Of a stretch of DNA of 64,000 bases, positions 43,065-53,227 are shown piece by piece. The DNA is from PALSA-505 sp036495485. GTDB lineage: Bacteria > Actinomycetota > Actinomycetes > Streptosporangiales > Streptosporangiaceae. The notes under the pieces are model-generated. The model saw only the letters and a program-made list of their open reading frames with translations, was not told where the DNA came from and ran no database searches. Position 1 is the stretch's first letter, and every line of letters begins with the position of its first letter. Both the position numbers and the translations under genes were made by a program. The stretch covers positions 18,845-82,844 of the forward strand of contig DASXMU010000282.1 in NCBI GenBank assembly GCA_036495485.1, written 5' to 3'.

Positions 43065-44315
43065 GTGATTACCACCCCGTCAACCCAGCCGGCGTTCGGT
43101 CATGCCACCGGGCTGGTCTGCCGCGAATGCGGTTACACCTGCGAGATCGGCCCGCACTACGCGTGCCTCGAATGCTTCGGGCCGCTCGAGGTCGGTTATA
43201 ATTTCCCCTCGCTGACCAGGGCGGATGTCGAGGCTGGCCCGCACAGCATGTGGCGTTACGCCAGCCTGCTGCCGGTCCGCCCAGACATCGCGCAGACCCC
43301 GGGCACCGAGCCGGGCTGGACCCGCCTGGTCCGTGCCGACAACCTGGCCGCGGCGCTCGGCATGCGCCGCTTGTGGATCAAGGACGAGCGCGGCAACCCT
43401 ACGCATTCCTTCAAGGACCGCGTAGTCGCCGTCGCCCTGGCCGCCGCGACCGAGATGGGCTTCAAGGTGCTGGCCTGCCCCTCGACGGGCAACCTGGCCA
43501 ACGCGGTGGCGGCCGCCGCGGCCAAGGCCGGCATCCGCTCCGTCGTGCTGGTGCCCGCCGACCTGGAGCGGCAGAAGATCATCATGACCGCCGTCTACGG
43601 CGGGACGCTGGTCACCGTGGACGGGACCTACGACGACGTCAACCGGCTCGCCTCCGAGCTGGCCGGCGAATATGAGGACTGGGCCTTCGTCAACGTCAAC
43701 GTCAGGCCGTACTACGCCGAGGGCTCCAAGACCCTCGGCTTCGAGATAGCCGAGCAGCTCGGCTGGCGGCTGCCGCAGCAGGTCGTCGTGCCCATCGCGT
43801 CCGGCGCCCAGCTCGTCAAGGTCGATAAGGGCTTCCGCGAGCTGGCCGGGCTTGGGCTGGTCGAGCCGGATGACTGGCGGGTGTTCGGCGCGCAGGCGAG
43901 CGGGTGCGCCCCGGTGGCCGCCGCCTTTGAGGCGGGACACGACGTGGTCCGTCCGGTCCGGCCTGCCACGATCGCGAAGTCGCTGGCCATCGGCGACCCG
44001 GCGGACGGCCCGTACGTGCTGGACACGGTGCGCCGGACGGGCGGCGCGATCGCTGACGTCAGCGACGACGAGATCATCGACGCGATCGGGCTGCTGGCGG
44101 CGACCGAGGGAATCTTCGGGGAGACCGCTGGCGGGGTCGTCCTCGGCGTGCTGCGCAAGCTGCTCGCCGCCGGCCGGATCGATCCGGACGCCGAGACCGT
44201 CATCATCAACTCGGGCGACGGCCTGAAGACCCTGGATGCGGTCCCAGCCACGGCACAGGCCCCGGCCGCCATCAGGCCGACCCTCGACGCCTTCGAGGCG
44301 GCAGGGCTCGGTTAA
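43065..44315 (+). CDS. thrC: Threonine synthase, plant-type with zinc-ribbon-like N-terminus
   Basis: A PLP enzyme of 416 residues. Cys19, Cys22, Cys34 and Cys37 (LVCRECG, ACLECFGPLEVGY) form an N-terminal zinc-ribbon-like lobe; the PLP lysine is in NPTHSFKDR (Lys117), with CPSTGNLANAVAA and the later FGETAGGV. It converts phosphohomoserine to threonine. This longer class resembles plant enzymes. Cysteate-synthase-like or other PLP paralogues are the alternative. It sits directly behind a SAM-I riboswitch. GTG 43065 has GAGG 9 bases upstream; GTG 43050 in frame is less likely. Confidence 0.8.
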   Translation: MITTPSTQPAFGHATGLVCRECGYTCEIGPHYACLECFGPLEVGYNFPSLTRADVEAGPHSMWRYASLLPVRPDIAQTPGTEPGWTRLVRADNLAAALGMRRLWIKDERGNPTHSFKDRVVAVALAAATEMGFKVLACPSTGNLANAVAAAAAKAGIRSVVLVPADLERQKIIMTAVYGGTLVTVDGTYDDVNRLASELAGEYEDWAFVNVNVRPYYAEGSKTLGFEIAEQLGWRLPQQVVVPIASGAQLVKVDKGFRELAGLGLVEPDDWRVFGAQASGCAPVAAAFEAGHDVVRPVRPATIAKSLAIGDPADGPYVLDTVRRTGGAIADVSDDEIIDAIGLLAATEGIFGETAGGVVLGVLRKLLAAGRIDPDAETVIINSGDGLKTLDAVPATAQAPAAIRPTLDAFEAAGLG

Positions 44316-44748
44316 GCAGGGCCCGGTTGGGCTGCCTTTCACGGGCCGTTCAGATCATCCGGTGTGGTGCCCGGTGTGCGGTGCAGACACCGGCTGCCAT
44401 CGGGCCGGTCCGCCGCCGCCTTGGCGGCGGTGCGGGGCCCGGATGGGCGGCCTATCGAGGTCTGTTCGAATTTCCGGTTATGTTCTAATTTGTCGCTATC
44501 AGCGGTGACTGGCTGGACAGTTGTGGCTCCTGCGGTCGCGACGGGCTTGTGAGGATCCTCGCCAGTTTGATCATCGAGTAGCCGTTCCGGTCGGTCACTA
44601 CACAAGGTAAGGTCGTGTCCGGTCGCTGTGGGTTCCGCGGACGTGCCCGGCTCTGCCAGGCATGTCCGCTTCCTGCTCCGCGGCCAACGGGCTTCGCCGA
44701 TTATGGCGCGGCCTAGCAGGCAGAGCACAGTTTAGGGAGTTGTTGGGA
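44316..44748 (+). other. Gap between thrC and the cold-shock gene: terminator and 5' leader
   Basis: A G/C hairpin CCGCCG/CGGCGG (44413-44430) about 100 bases after thrC could terminate it. An A/T-richer patch with TATGTT and TTCTAA (about 44478-44490) may hold the cold-shock promoter, which would give a long leader of about 250 bases, common for cold-shock genes. No protein-coding frame with support was seen. Confidence 0.4.
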
Positions 44749-44949
44749 ATGGCTCAGGGCACCGTCAAGTGGTTCAACGCGGATAAGGGCTACGGCTTCA
44801 TCGCGGTCGACGGTGGCAGGGACGTCTTCGTCCACTTCTCAGCCATCCAGTCGGATGGCTACCGCACCCTTGAGGAGGGACAGCGGGTCGAGTTCGAGAT
44901 CACGCAGAGCGACCGGGGTCCGCAGGCGGACGCCGTCCGCACTCTGTGA
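44749..44949 (+). CDS. cspA: Cold-shock protein, CspA family
   Basis: A 66-residue single OB-fold RNA chaperone: GTVKWFNADKGYGFIAVD (RNP1) and DVFVHFSAI (RNP2). Length is standard. It binds single-stranded RNA and supports translation in the cold or in growth-phase changes. A purine-rich GGGA precedes the ATG. It lies upstream of groEL as in streptomycetes. Confidence 0.95.
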   Translation: MAQGTVKWFNADKGYGFIAVDGGRDVFVHFSAIQSDGYRTLEEGQRVEFEITQSDRGPQADAVRTL

Positions 44950-44969
44950 GGCGTCGTCGTAACATCGAG

Positions 44970-45003
44970 CGGCCCGGCTCAGTCAGCTGACTTAGCCGGG
45001 CCG
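44970..45003 (+). terminator. Terminator after cspA
   Basis: CGGCCCGGCT (44970-44979) pairs perfectly with AGCCGGGCCG (44994-45003), followed by TATATAT. Confidence 0.75.
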
Positions 45004-45318
45004 TATATATGAGTTCTGTTCAAAACACCACTAGACGAACTTCGTAGGCGGGTTGGCCGGCGGTCATGTTACGTAGTCGGAACGTTTTGGATAGGCCTCA
45101 CCCTCCGGGTTTTCGCTCAGTCTGGATCTGTGCGCCCGGATCTTTACGCTGCCCGGCGGTAGCTGGAGGCTGCCACGGCAGTGTATTGCGGAGCTGGGGT
45201 GTTCTTACCGGCATGCGCTGCGCTGTTCGCGTTCGGCCCATGCGGGCTTGACGAGCGCTCTTGCGCCGTGGAAGCCGTGGTGCTGCCCACAGGCTCCCTG
45301 AGGTCATCGGCGTTCGGC

Positions 45319-45344
45319 TTGCACTCTCACCCTTAGAGTGCTAA
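45319..45344. promoter_or_regulatory. CIRCE element 1 (HrcA operator)
   Basis: TTGCACTC-N9-GAGTGCTAA, matching the CIRCE consensus (TTAGCACTC-N9-GAGTGCTAA) apart from a shortened/changed left end. It is the binding site of the heat-shock repressor HrcA. Confidence 0.9.
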
Positions 45345-45352
45345 ACAGGTCG

Positions 45353-45379
45353 TTGGCACTCTCACCCCGAGAGTGACAA
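45353..45379. promoter_or_regulatory. CIRCE element 2 (HrcA operator)
   Basis: TTGGCACTC-N9-GAGTGACAA, a second, slightly diverged CIRCE box, 8 bases after the first. Tandem CIRCE boxes suggest tight heat-shock repression of groEL. Confidence 0.85.
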
Positions 45380-45511
45380 CGCTACGGGTGGGATCGGGGC
45401 GATGAGGCTCACTCCAGCGGCAGGAAGGGACTGCCTGCGGAGAGGGTCGGCCGTCGCGGGCGTCGGCTCGATTCGTGCCTAAGGCCACAAAGTTCCGGAG
45501 GACTGGAGCAC

Positions 45512-47134
<1,623 letters not shown>

Positions 47135-47230
47135 TCAGTCTCTGCGGGCGCCGCGCAGGCGGCACCGGGAATCTCTGACTGGCAGGTCCGCCGTGTCTGG
47201 GATGCCTGACCGGCATCCAGGGCGCACATC

Positions 47231-47259
47231 AGGGCGGTCCCGTAATACGGGACCGCCCT
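47231..47259 (+). terminator. Terminator after groEL
   Basis: AGGGCGGTCCCGT (47231-47243) and ACGGGACCGCCCT (47247-47259) form a perfect 13-bp stem with an AAT loop, about 100 bases after the stop codon. Confidence 0.8.
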
Positions 47260-47304
47260 GAGTCGGTTTCGCCCGCTCGCTGATGACTTACACGTATCTT
47301 GGTA

Positions 47305-47349
47305 ACTAAACTTAGTCTAGTCATTAGGATGACACCTTAGGATGACACC
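47305..47349 (+). promoter_or_regulatory. Operator/leader of the vapBC module
   Basis: ACTAA-AC-TTAGT (47305-47316) is a small inverted repeat. Directly after it TTAGGATGACACC is duplicated head to tail (47324-47336 and 47337-47349), ending at the antitoxin ATG. Each copy carries an AGGA that could serve as ribosome-binding site. Antitoxins of this type usually autorepress by binding such repeats (family knowledge). Confidence 0.5.
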
Positions 47350-47616
47350 ATGGCCGTAAGCGTCAACATCCACGAGGCAAAGACGCACCTGTCACGACTG
47401 CTGGAGCAGGTTGCGGCCGGCGAGCGGGTGGTGATCTCGAAGGCAGGCACGCCGATCGCGGATCTGGTTCCGCACCATGCGGAGACGGTGATGTTCGGGG
47501 GGTTGAAGGGCGAGATCTCCTACGACGACCGGGCGTTCGATGTCGATCCGGACATCCAGCAAATGTTCTACGGCCTGGAATACGGACAGCCAGATGAATC
47601 TAGCGAACTCGGCTGA
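47350..47616 (+). CDS. Antitoxin, Phd/YefM (VapB-like) family
   Basis: An 88-residue antitoxin: N-terminal Phd DNA-binding fold (VNIHEAKTHLSRLLEQVAAGERVVISKAGTPIADLVP), C-terminal acidic tail that would wrap the toxin (DDRAFDVDPDIQQMFYG). It precedes a PIN toxin by 20 bases in the same operon and should neutralise it and repress the promoter. Confidence 0.9.
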   Translation: MAVSVNIHEAKTHLSRLLEQVAAGERVVISKAGTPIADLVPHHAETVMFGGLKGEISYDDRAFDVDPDIQQMFYGLEYGQPDESSELG

Positions 47617-47636
47617 GCCCGGTAGGCCCGACGGCG

Positions 47637-48020
47637 ATGCTGCTTCTTGACAGCCAGGCGCTGGTGTGGTTGCTGGACGACAACCCGCGCCTAGGCCCGC
47701 AGGCCAGGCAGGCGATCACATCTGCGCAAGGCGTTCACGTCTCTGCGGCGACCGTCTGGGAGCTGACCATAAAGTCCATGCTCGGCAAGCTGTCCATCCC
47801 GGTTGACCTCAGTGCAAAGCTCCCCGCCCAAGGTCTGGAGCTGCTCAGCATCACCGCCGAGCACGCCGAAGCGATCCGCGATTTCCCCGAGCTCAACCGC
47901 CATGACCCGTTCGACCGCCTGCTGGTGGCGCAGGCATCCCGTACGGGGCTCCGGTTGCTGACGGCCGACCAGGTCTTGCTGAACCTGGGGCGTGACTTCA
48001 TCCTCGACGCGTCCCAGTAA
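47637..48020 (+). CDS. vapC: VapC-type PIN-domain ribonuclease toxin
   Basis: A 127-residue PIN endonuclease. The acidic metal site is visible as Asp5 (LLLDSQALVWLL), Glu in VWELTIKS, and Asp residues in HDPFDRLLVAQA and LTADQ. Such toxins cut tRNA or rRNA and cause dormancy. Intact residues suggest an active toxin. It is co-transcribed with the upstream Phd-like antitoxin. Confidence 0.9.
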   Translation: MLLLDSQALVWLLDDNPRLGPQARQAITSAQGVHVSAATVWELTIKSMLGKLSIPVDLSAKLPAQGLELLSITAEHAEAIRDFPELNRHDPFDRLLVAQASRTGLRLLTADQVLLNLGRDFILDASQ

Positions 48021-48098
48021 CCGTCAACTGGAGTTGCGTGACTGACCAGAGCTGGCATTTTGCCTGCGCGGAGCGATGTACTGAGGGATTATCGGCGC

Positions 48099-49175
48099 AT
48101 GGACGCCAGCGTCGAGCAGATCGTGCTCGACTACCTCAGTGAGCTGGCGGACGCGGCGCAGCGGATACTTCGCCCGGACGAACGGCTCACGTTTATGGCG
48201 CGGTCACGCGCCGCCATCGCCAGGCAGGTCGGCGAAACACGTGTGGCTGAGGCCAAAGACGTGCGGCGCCTGCTTGGCCTGTTCGGAGACCCGGAGAAAC
48301 TGGCAGCCCAGGAGCGGCAGCGGCTGGACGAGGCAGCTCCGGCCGGGCAGCCGCCCTGCACTGCCGGGAAGGCGGGTGAAACCGCGCCGTCTGGCACCTC
48401 TGATCCACCAAGCGCGCCCGCCGCACTCTCCACGCCCCCTCAGCAGCGAGCAGCCGCCGCGTCATCCGGGCCCCGGCCGTTTAGCCTGCCCACCCCGCAC
48501 CGGCCGATGACCGCCCGGTGGCGGCCCGGCGGCAGCGTTGGTGCCGGGTCACGGCAGGGGATGCCATGGGACCACACACAGCCGGATCTCTTAGCACCCG
48601 GCCGGGACGTCCCAGAGCGGCTGCCCTGGAACCGGGTGGCAGTGCCGCGCCCGGCAGCGCCCGGCCCGCTGGGCCTGCCGGTCTGGTGGAGCCAGCCTGC
48701 CGATCCAGAGGCAGAGCAGCCAGGGGACGAGGACGACGAGCTGCTGGGCGGCCTGACCGATGATGCCGGGCCGGACCCTCACGAGAGCTGGCCGGCGGCC
48801 ATCCTGACGCTGGCCCGCAGGCATCCGCTGGAGGTCGCCGCGATCCTGATGATCGCCGCGGGGGTGCTGATTTACCCGTTCCCGCTGTGGTTGTTCGGCG
48901 TGCTCATCATCTTGCTGTCGAGACTGCTGGATGTGCGGGACAAGGTTGCCGTGCTGGCCGTGCCGATAGCGGTCATGCTCCTCGGGGGTGCCCTGCTGGC
49001 CGGCCTGACAGCGAAGTCCGGGACGCTGGCCGGCTTCGCGCACGCCGTTCGTATCGATGGCTGGAACCTGATCCGGGTCGGCGTCCTGCTCAGCGCCGTC
49101 TACCTCGGCTGGCGGGTGCGGCAGGGGCGGCGGCCGCGCCGGGTGCCGTCCTGGTACCGGACGCCGCACGCCTGA
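48099..49175 (+). CDS. Membrane protein with HAAS-like N-terminal domain
   Basis: A 358-residue protein of unknown function. The first 80 residues (EQIVLDYLSELADAAQRILRPDERLTFMARSRAAIARQV) resemble the helical HAAS/DUF1700 domains found on membrane proteins. A long Pro/Ala-rich linker follows, then three or four membrane helices from about 245 (VAAILMIAAGVLIYPFPLWLFGVLIILLS; VAVLAVPIAVMLLGGALLAGL; LIRVGVLLSAVYLGW). ATG 48099 is used; the longer TTG 48060 start lacks support. The stop codon lies in a tandem repeat. Confidence 0.5.
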   Translation: MDASVEQIVLDYLSELADAAQRILRPDERLTFMARSRAAIARQVGETRVAEAKDVRRLLGLFGDPEKLAAQERQRLDEAAPAGQPPCTAGKAGETAPSGTSDPPSAPAALSTPPQQRAAAASSGPRPFSLPTPHRPMTARWRPGGSVGAGSRQGMPWDHTQPDLLAPGRDVPERLPWNRVAVPRPAAPGPLGLPVWWSQPADPEAEQPGDEDDELLGGLTDDAGPDPHESWPAAILTLARRHPLEVAAILMIAAGVLIYPFPLWLFGVLIILLSRLLDVRDKVAVLAVPIAVMLLGGALLAGLTAKSGTLAGFAHAVRIDGWNLIRVGVLLSAVYLGWRVRQGRRPRRVPSWYRTPHA

Positions 49176-49238
49176 GCGGCCGGTCAGGCGCCGCGCGCCT
49201 GAGAGGTCTGCAAGGCGCCGCACGCCTGAGCGGCCGGT
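49163..49238. repeat. Direct repeats at the 3' end of the HAAS-like gene
   Basis: GCCGCACGCCTGAGCGGCCGGT occurs exactly at 49163-49184 and 49217-49238, with a diverged intermediate copy between them. The gene stop codon (49173-49175) is inside the first copy. Confidence 0.85.
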
Positions 49239-49376
49239 AAGCGGGACCATGCCTGGCCTGGCCCGAGACGGTTGCACAGGGTGAATCTGGGTATACATGT
49301 CGTGTAATAACCGAGAGTTTCCCCGGCCCGCACGCGATCCCGTCCCAGCATCATCCGAACGTGTGAGGCCGCGGAT

Positions 49377-49407
49377 GACGTGGTCCCGGTACTGCCGGGA
49401 CCACGTC
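49377..49407 (+). terminator. Strong hairpin terminator upstream of the second cold-shock gene
   Basis: GACGTGGTCCCGG (49377-49389) pairs perfectly with CCGGGACCACGTC (49395-49407), loop TACTG. It lies about 200 bases after the HAAS-like gene; the stretch 49239-49588 holds no supported gene otherwise and probably includes the cold-shock leader. Confidence 0.7.
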
Positions 49408-49588
49408 GCTGTGCCGGTTGACAGCCGGGCGGCCGGACGCGTCGCCAGGGCCGCGGCGGAGGTGTGTGTGGTCTAGTCCAAACGCGACTGCCGTTGCCGT
49501 CGCGCTACCGATAGCCTTATTGCGTGGCTTCGGTCCTCTCACGGTCCCGAAGTGGTCAGAATCCCTTTCATCACGTGAGGTCTCGTCT

Positions 49589-49972
49589 GTGCCGACTGGC
49601 AAGGTCAAGTGGTATGACTCCGACAAGGGGTTCGGCTTTCTCACGCGCGACGACGGCGGTGAGGTCTTCGTGCATTCCTCCGCTCTGCAAACCGGTGCTG
49701 CGGGATTGCGGGCTGGTCAGCGGGTGGAATTCGGAATCGCGGAGGGGCGCAAGGGTGCCCAGGCCCTGCAGGTCCGCCTGCTCGAGCCACCGCCGACGGT
49801 GGCCAGGACCAATCGCAAGGATCCAGACGAAATGATCGTTCTGGTGGAAGATCTGATCAAGCTGCTGGATGGGGTCTCCACGGTGTTCCGGCGGGGCAAG
49901 CAACCAGATGGCCGGGACGCGAAGAAGATCGCGGCGGTGCTCCGGGCCGTGGCCGACGACCTGGAGCCTTAG
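49589..49972 (+). CDS. Cold-shock domain protein with C-terminal extension
   Basis: A 127-residue protein: a CSD in the first 68 residues (GKVKWYDSDKGFGFLTRDDG and EVFVHSSAL) followed by a 60-residue helical extension (DDEMIVLVEDLIKLLDGVSTVFRRGKQ-type). GTG 49589 with GAGG 8 bases upstream is chosen; the longer open frame adds non-conserved residues. This two-part type is common in actinobacteria, beside an MFS gene and DUF3027, as here. Confidence 0.85.
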   Translation: MPTGKVKWYDSDKGFGFLTRDDGGEVFVHSSALQTGAAGLRAGQRVEFGIAEGRKGAQALQVRLLEPPPTVARTNRKDPDEMIVLVEDLIKLLDGVSTVFRRGKQPDGRDAKKIAAVLRAVADDLEP

Positions 49973-49998
49973 CCCAGGTCACGGGACGATGCTGACCC

Positions 49999-51483
49999 CT
50001 ATCCGGGGTGGGCAGCTGCCAGGAGCCTGATCCTGCGGCGGCGGCGCAGGATCATCACGGTGAGCGAGACGCCGACTCCTGCGGCGGCGATGGCCAATCC
50101 CGCGGTTCCGCTGTTAGTGAACGACATGGCCACGCCGGCCAGCCCGCCGACGACCCAGGACAACTGGTGCAGCGTCTCCGACACCGCGAACGCCGAGGAG
50201 CGGATCTCCTCGCCGATCTCCCGCTGCACGATTGAGTCGAGCGCGAGCTTGCCGAGCGCGGTCGCGAGCGCGGCGATGAACGCGACGATGAGCGCGGCGA
50301 ACAGGCCATAGAACCACGCGCAGGCCGCCGTGATGATCGTGGCGAGCACGAGCATCGTGAACAGCATCAGCTCGGGCGCGCGGGACTTCAGCATCGAGCC
50401 GATGGCCATGGCGGCCATCCCGCCGATTGAGGCGGCCCCGACCATTGCGCCGAGCGCGAAATTCTGTGATACCCCGTGGAAATGATCGGTGCGGAGCAGA
50501 AATATCAGAAAGAAAATCATGTAGCCGGACAGCGCCCGCAGCGCGGCGTTGCCCCGCATCGCCTCACCGACCACGGGACCGACCTGCTGCAGCGACCGCC
50601 ACCTCACCCTGTGGTGCTCGCCGTCAGCCGGCGGCGGGCCCACATCGGCCTCCTGGCCTGGGGGCAAGGGGCGCGTATGGCCGTCGTAGGGTGCAGCTTG
50701 CCGGGCCGCTTCGGCACCGAGATCGGCCGGATCTGGCTGGTGCACATGCAGTGGCTGGGTCGGCTCGAAGTCCGCCCGCGGCGTGTCGACATGACCGGGC
50801 AGCCGCAGCGCGAGCGCCATGGCCGCTATATAGATCACGGTGGCGATCCGGAGCACCCAGGCCGGGCCGAGCAGCTTGTCAACCCCGGCCGCCAGCGAGG
50901 CGGCGAGGGCCGTGGCGATCAGCGAGGCCAGGGCGGAGCGTGCGTTCGCCCGCACCAGCGTGATCTCCGCAGGCAGCAGCCGCGGGGCGATCGAGGCACG
51001 CGCGACACCATAGGCCTTCTGCAGGACGAGGATGCCGAACGCGGACGGCAGCAGGGTGAGCGGGTTCTTGACCGCGGCGGACATTCCCCAGCACAGCAGC
51101 CCGCGGGCCATCAGTGTGCCGGCCAGGATGTAGCGGCGGCCATCCTGCAGCCGGTCGAGCATCGGCCCGATGAACGGGGCCAGCAGCGCGAACGGGGTCA
51201 TGGTGATAATCAGGAACAGGACGACCTTGCTCCTGGCCTGGTCGACCGACGTGTTGAAGAAGATCGTCCCGGCCAGGGAGACGGCCACGAAGCCGTCGCC
51301 CACGCTGCCCGCCGCGGTGAGCCTGATCAGGGCCCCCAGGCCGGTCCGGCCCGCCCCGGAGGCGTTGGTCAGCCGGTTGATGAACCCAGTTGTCGAGCGC
51401 GTAGCACTGCGGCCGGCGCGTGCGGCCGCCCCCGTGGCGGACGCCGCGCCACGGGCCGCGTCCCGCGCGCCAGACATTCGCAT
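49999..51483 (-). CDS. MFS-type transporter
   Basis: A 494-residue membrane protein with about eleven or twelve helices and a long hydrophilic loop in the middle (about 215-300). N-terminal 40 residues are Ala/Arg-rich and soluble. The pattern (FNTSVDQARSKVVLFLIITMTPFALLAPFIGPMLDRL) is that of an actinobacterial MFS family of unknown substrate. It is convergent with the cold-shock gene and divergent from DUF3027, a neighbourhood I recall as conserved. Confidence 0.8.
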   Translation of the reverse strand: MRMSGARDAARGAASATGAAARAGRSATRSTTGFINRLTNASGAGRTGLGALIRLTAAGSVGDGFVAVSLAGTIFFNTSVDQARSKVVLFLIITMTPFALLAPFIGPMLDRLQDGRRYILAGTLMARGLLCWGMSAAVKNPLTLLPSAFGILVLQKAYGVARASIAPRLLPAEITLVRANARSALASLIATALAASLAAGVDKLLGPAWVLRIATVIYIAAMALALRLPGHVDTPRADFEPTQPLHVHQPDPADLGAEAARQAAPYDGHTRPLPPGQEADVGPPPADGEHHRVRWRSLQQVGPVVGEAMRGNAALRALSGYMIFFLIFLLRTDHFHGVSQNFALGAMVGAASIGGMAAMAIGSMLKSRAPELMLFTMLVLATIITAACAWFYGLFAALIVAFIAALATALGKLALDSIVQREIGEEIRSSAFAVSETLHQLSWVVGGLAGVAMSFTNSGTAGLAIAAAGVGVSLTVMILRRRRRIRLLAAAHPG

Positions 51484-51631
51484 GCTCCCCAGTATTCAAC
51501 CTGTGCCGGGTGACCGCGACCCGGCGTGCCCTCAGCGTAACCCGGCCGGGCGACACTGGCCCGGGAGGTGGCCTGCGGATGATAGTAAGGAGGTCTCAGG
51601 TGGTCTTCCGGATGGGGGAGAATAGCTCGCT

Positions 51632-52459
51632 GTGAGTCCAGGAACCCGGTCCCGCACCAAGGAACCTGACGCCATGTGCGTCATGGCCAGCGACCTCGCC
51701 CGCGCGGCAGCGGTCGGGGTGGCCAGTGAGGCGCACGTCGGCGCGCACGCCGGCATCGATATGGACGGCGACCGGGTCGCCACGCATCTGTTCGACTGCC
51801 TGCAGCCGGGATATGTCGGCTGGCGATGGGCGGTCACCGTGGCCAGGGCATCGCGGTCGAAACTGGTCACCGTCAGCGAAGTGGTCCTGCTGCCTGGCCC
51901 GGACGCCCTGCTGGCGCCCGAGTGGGTGCCCTGGCGGGATCGGCTCCGGCCTGGCGATGTCGGCGTCGGCGACCTGATGCCGGCCACACCCGACGATGAG
52001 CGCCTGGTTCCGGTGGTGGCCGCCGAAGGGACCGACGGACTGCAGGACTGGCCGTCCGACGACGAGACCGAAGCGGCGGCGCAGTCCGAGGAGCCCCGGG
52101 CCCGGGTGCTGTCCGCGATCGGGCGGGACGAAACGGCCGAGCGCTGGTACACCGGCGATCATGGCCCGCAGTCGGCAGTGGCCCGGTCGGCCCCTGCCCA
52201 ATGTGTGAGCTGCGGCTTCCTGCTCAGGCTCGCCGGGCCGCTCGGCGCCGTCTTCGGCGTGTGCGCGAACGCCTACGCGCCCGAGGACGGCCGGGTCGTC
52301 TCCGTTGACCATGGCTGCGGTGCACACTCGGAGGCGACGGCCGTTCCGGGCCATGAGCCAGCGATGCCGCCGGTCATCGACGAGCTTGGCTACGACCTGG
52401 TCGACCAGCCAGGCATCTCGGTCGAGGAAACAGTCTTCGAGTCCCTCGACCACGGGTAA
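51632..52459 (+). CDS. DUF3027 protein
   Basis: A 275-residue actinobacterial protein: HVGAHAGIDMDGDRVATHLFDCLQPGYVGWRWAVTVARA, LLPGPDALLAPEWVPWRDRLRPGDVGVGDLMP, and a C-terminal Cys pair plus His (PAQCVSCGFLLRL) that could bind zinc. Function is unknown. GTG 51632 has GGGGGAG upstream; ATG 51674 is an alternative. Confidence 0.8.
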   Translation: MSPGTRSRTKEPDAMCVMASDLARAAAVGVASEAHVGAHAGIDMDGDRVATHLFDCLQPGYVGWRWAVTVARASRSKLVTVSEVVLLPGPDALLAPEWVPWRDRLRPGDVGVGDLMPATPDDERLVPVVAAEGTDGLQDWPSDDETEAAAQSEEPRARVLSAIGRDETAERWYTGDHGPQSAVARSAPAQCVSCGFLLRLAGPLGAVFGVCANAYAPEDGRVVSVDHGCGAHSEATAVPGHEPAMPPVIDELGYDLVDQPGISVEETVFESLDHG

Positions 52460-52496
52460 GCGCCAGCCCCTGCTCGCTGGCCGTGGCGGTCAACTG

Positions 52497-52526
52497 TGCT
52501 CGCCGGCCTTTGGCCAGCTTCGCCGG
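52497..52526. repeat. Partial copy of the hairpin-array repeat (first hairpin only)
   Basis: TGCTCGCCGGCCTTTGGCCAGC plus TTCGCCGG matches the first hairpin of the elements at 31381 and 59703. The following helices are absent. It lies in the gap after DUF3027. Confidence 0.6.
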
Positions 52527-52569
52527 GCCCGCGGAGTCCGGTGCTCAGGTCGGGCATTACCGTCACGGT

Positions 52570-52950
52570 TCAGGGTGCGCCATCAGTGTTACGGGCGGCC
52601 CGGCGCCCGGCTGTGCGGGCTCTGCTCCGCTGAAGGTGCGGGACGTACCAGAGGGCGAACAGGCCCATAATGAGGCCGGCCACGGCGACCCAGATCCACC
52701 AGCGCTCGCGTGAAGGGATCTCGGTTCGGACCGCCAGGAGGACGATCAGGGCTACCGCCCAGCCCGCCGTGACGACGGCTGTTACCAAGCGGTCGTTGGC
52801 TTCCAGCGGCGGGGGTGAGACGCGGCGCCCACTGGCCGCCTCCGTCTGGCCCGGATCGGCCGCCTCCGTCTGGCCCGGATCGGCCGCTTCCGGGCCCAGG
52901 CCGCTGGTGGCCGGGCCGGATGGGGGTTCCGGGTGGGACGCGCCGCTCAC
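52570..52950 (-). CDS. DUF2530 small membrane protein
   Basis: A 126-residue protein with two membrane helices in the C-terminal half (VTAVVTAGWAVALIVLLAV and WWIWVAVAGLIMGLFALWYV) and an Arg-rich tail, the DUF2530 pattern. The N-terminal linker contains a duplicated DPGQTEAA unit encoded by 24-bp repeats (about 52840-52890). GTG 52950 is used. It is convergent with DUF3027, a conserved pairing. Confidence 0.75.
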   Translation of the reverse strand: MSGASHPEPPSGPATSGLGPEAADPGQTEAADPGQTEAASGRRVSPPPLEANDRLVTAVVTAGWAVALIVLLAVRTEIPSRERWWIWVAVAGLIMGLFALWYVPHLQRSRARTAGRRAARNTDGAP

Positions 52951-53161
52951 AGGTACGAGGCTAGGGCATGGTTGGGTGGGCGGTCTGTCGGGTAACTGTC
53001 GGGAGACATTCCGGACTTCTGATCTTCGTGCGGTAAAACCTGTTAGCGAACCCTGGATGACCCGGGCCGAGGGAGGTGTTGTAATCATCGCCGTGACGGG
53101 GTGTGTTGTGACCCAAGTCATGGTGTACTTGAAACCGGGCGCTACCGGCGCCATCCTTCGC

Positions 53162-53210
53162 GTTGCTAACCGTTTGCGGGAATGCTCGCATGCCGCATAT
53201 CGTTAGCAAC
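53162..53210. promoter_or_regulatory. Inverted repeat upstream of marR
   Basis: GTTGCTAAC (53162-53170) and GTTAGCAAC (53202-53210) are exact reverse complements 31 bases apart. They could be two half-sites for the downstream MarR protein. A further GTTAGCGAAC lies at about 53043. The region 52951-53161 is otherwise featureless. Confidence 0.5.
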
Positions 53211-53227
53211 AGTAATGACTCAGGCTA

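Larger units (their letters stand above)
45004..45511 (+). other. groEL upstream region
   Basis: About 500 bases without a supported gene. Besides the two CIRCE boxes listed separately, no clear -10/-35 pair is recognised. The small frame at 45066-45251 has no family features. CGGAGGA about 11 bases before the groEL ATG is its ribosome-binding site. Confidence 0.5.

Noticed and set aside
45066..45251. Small gene between cspA and groEL
   Set aside because: No ribosome-binding site, no family pattern, and it lies in the long groEL upstream region.
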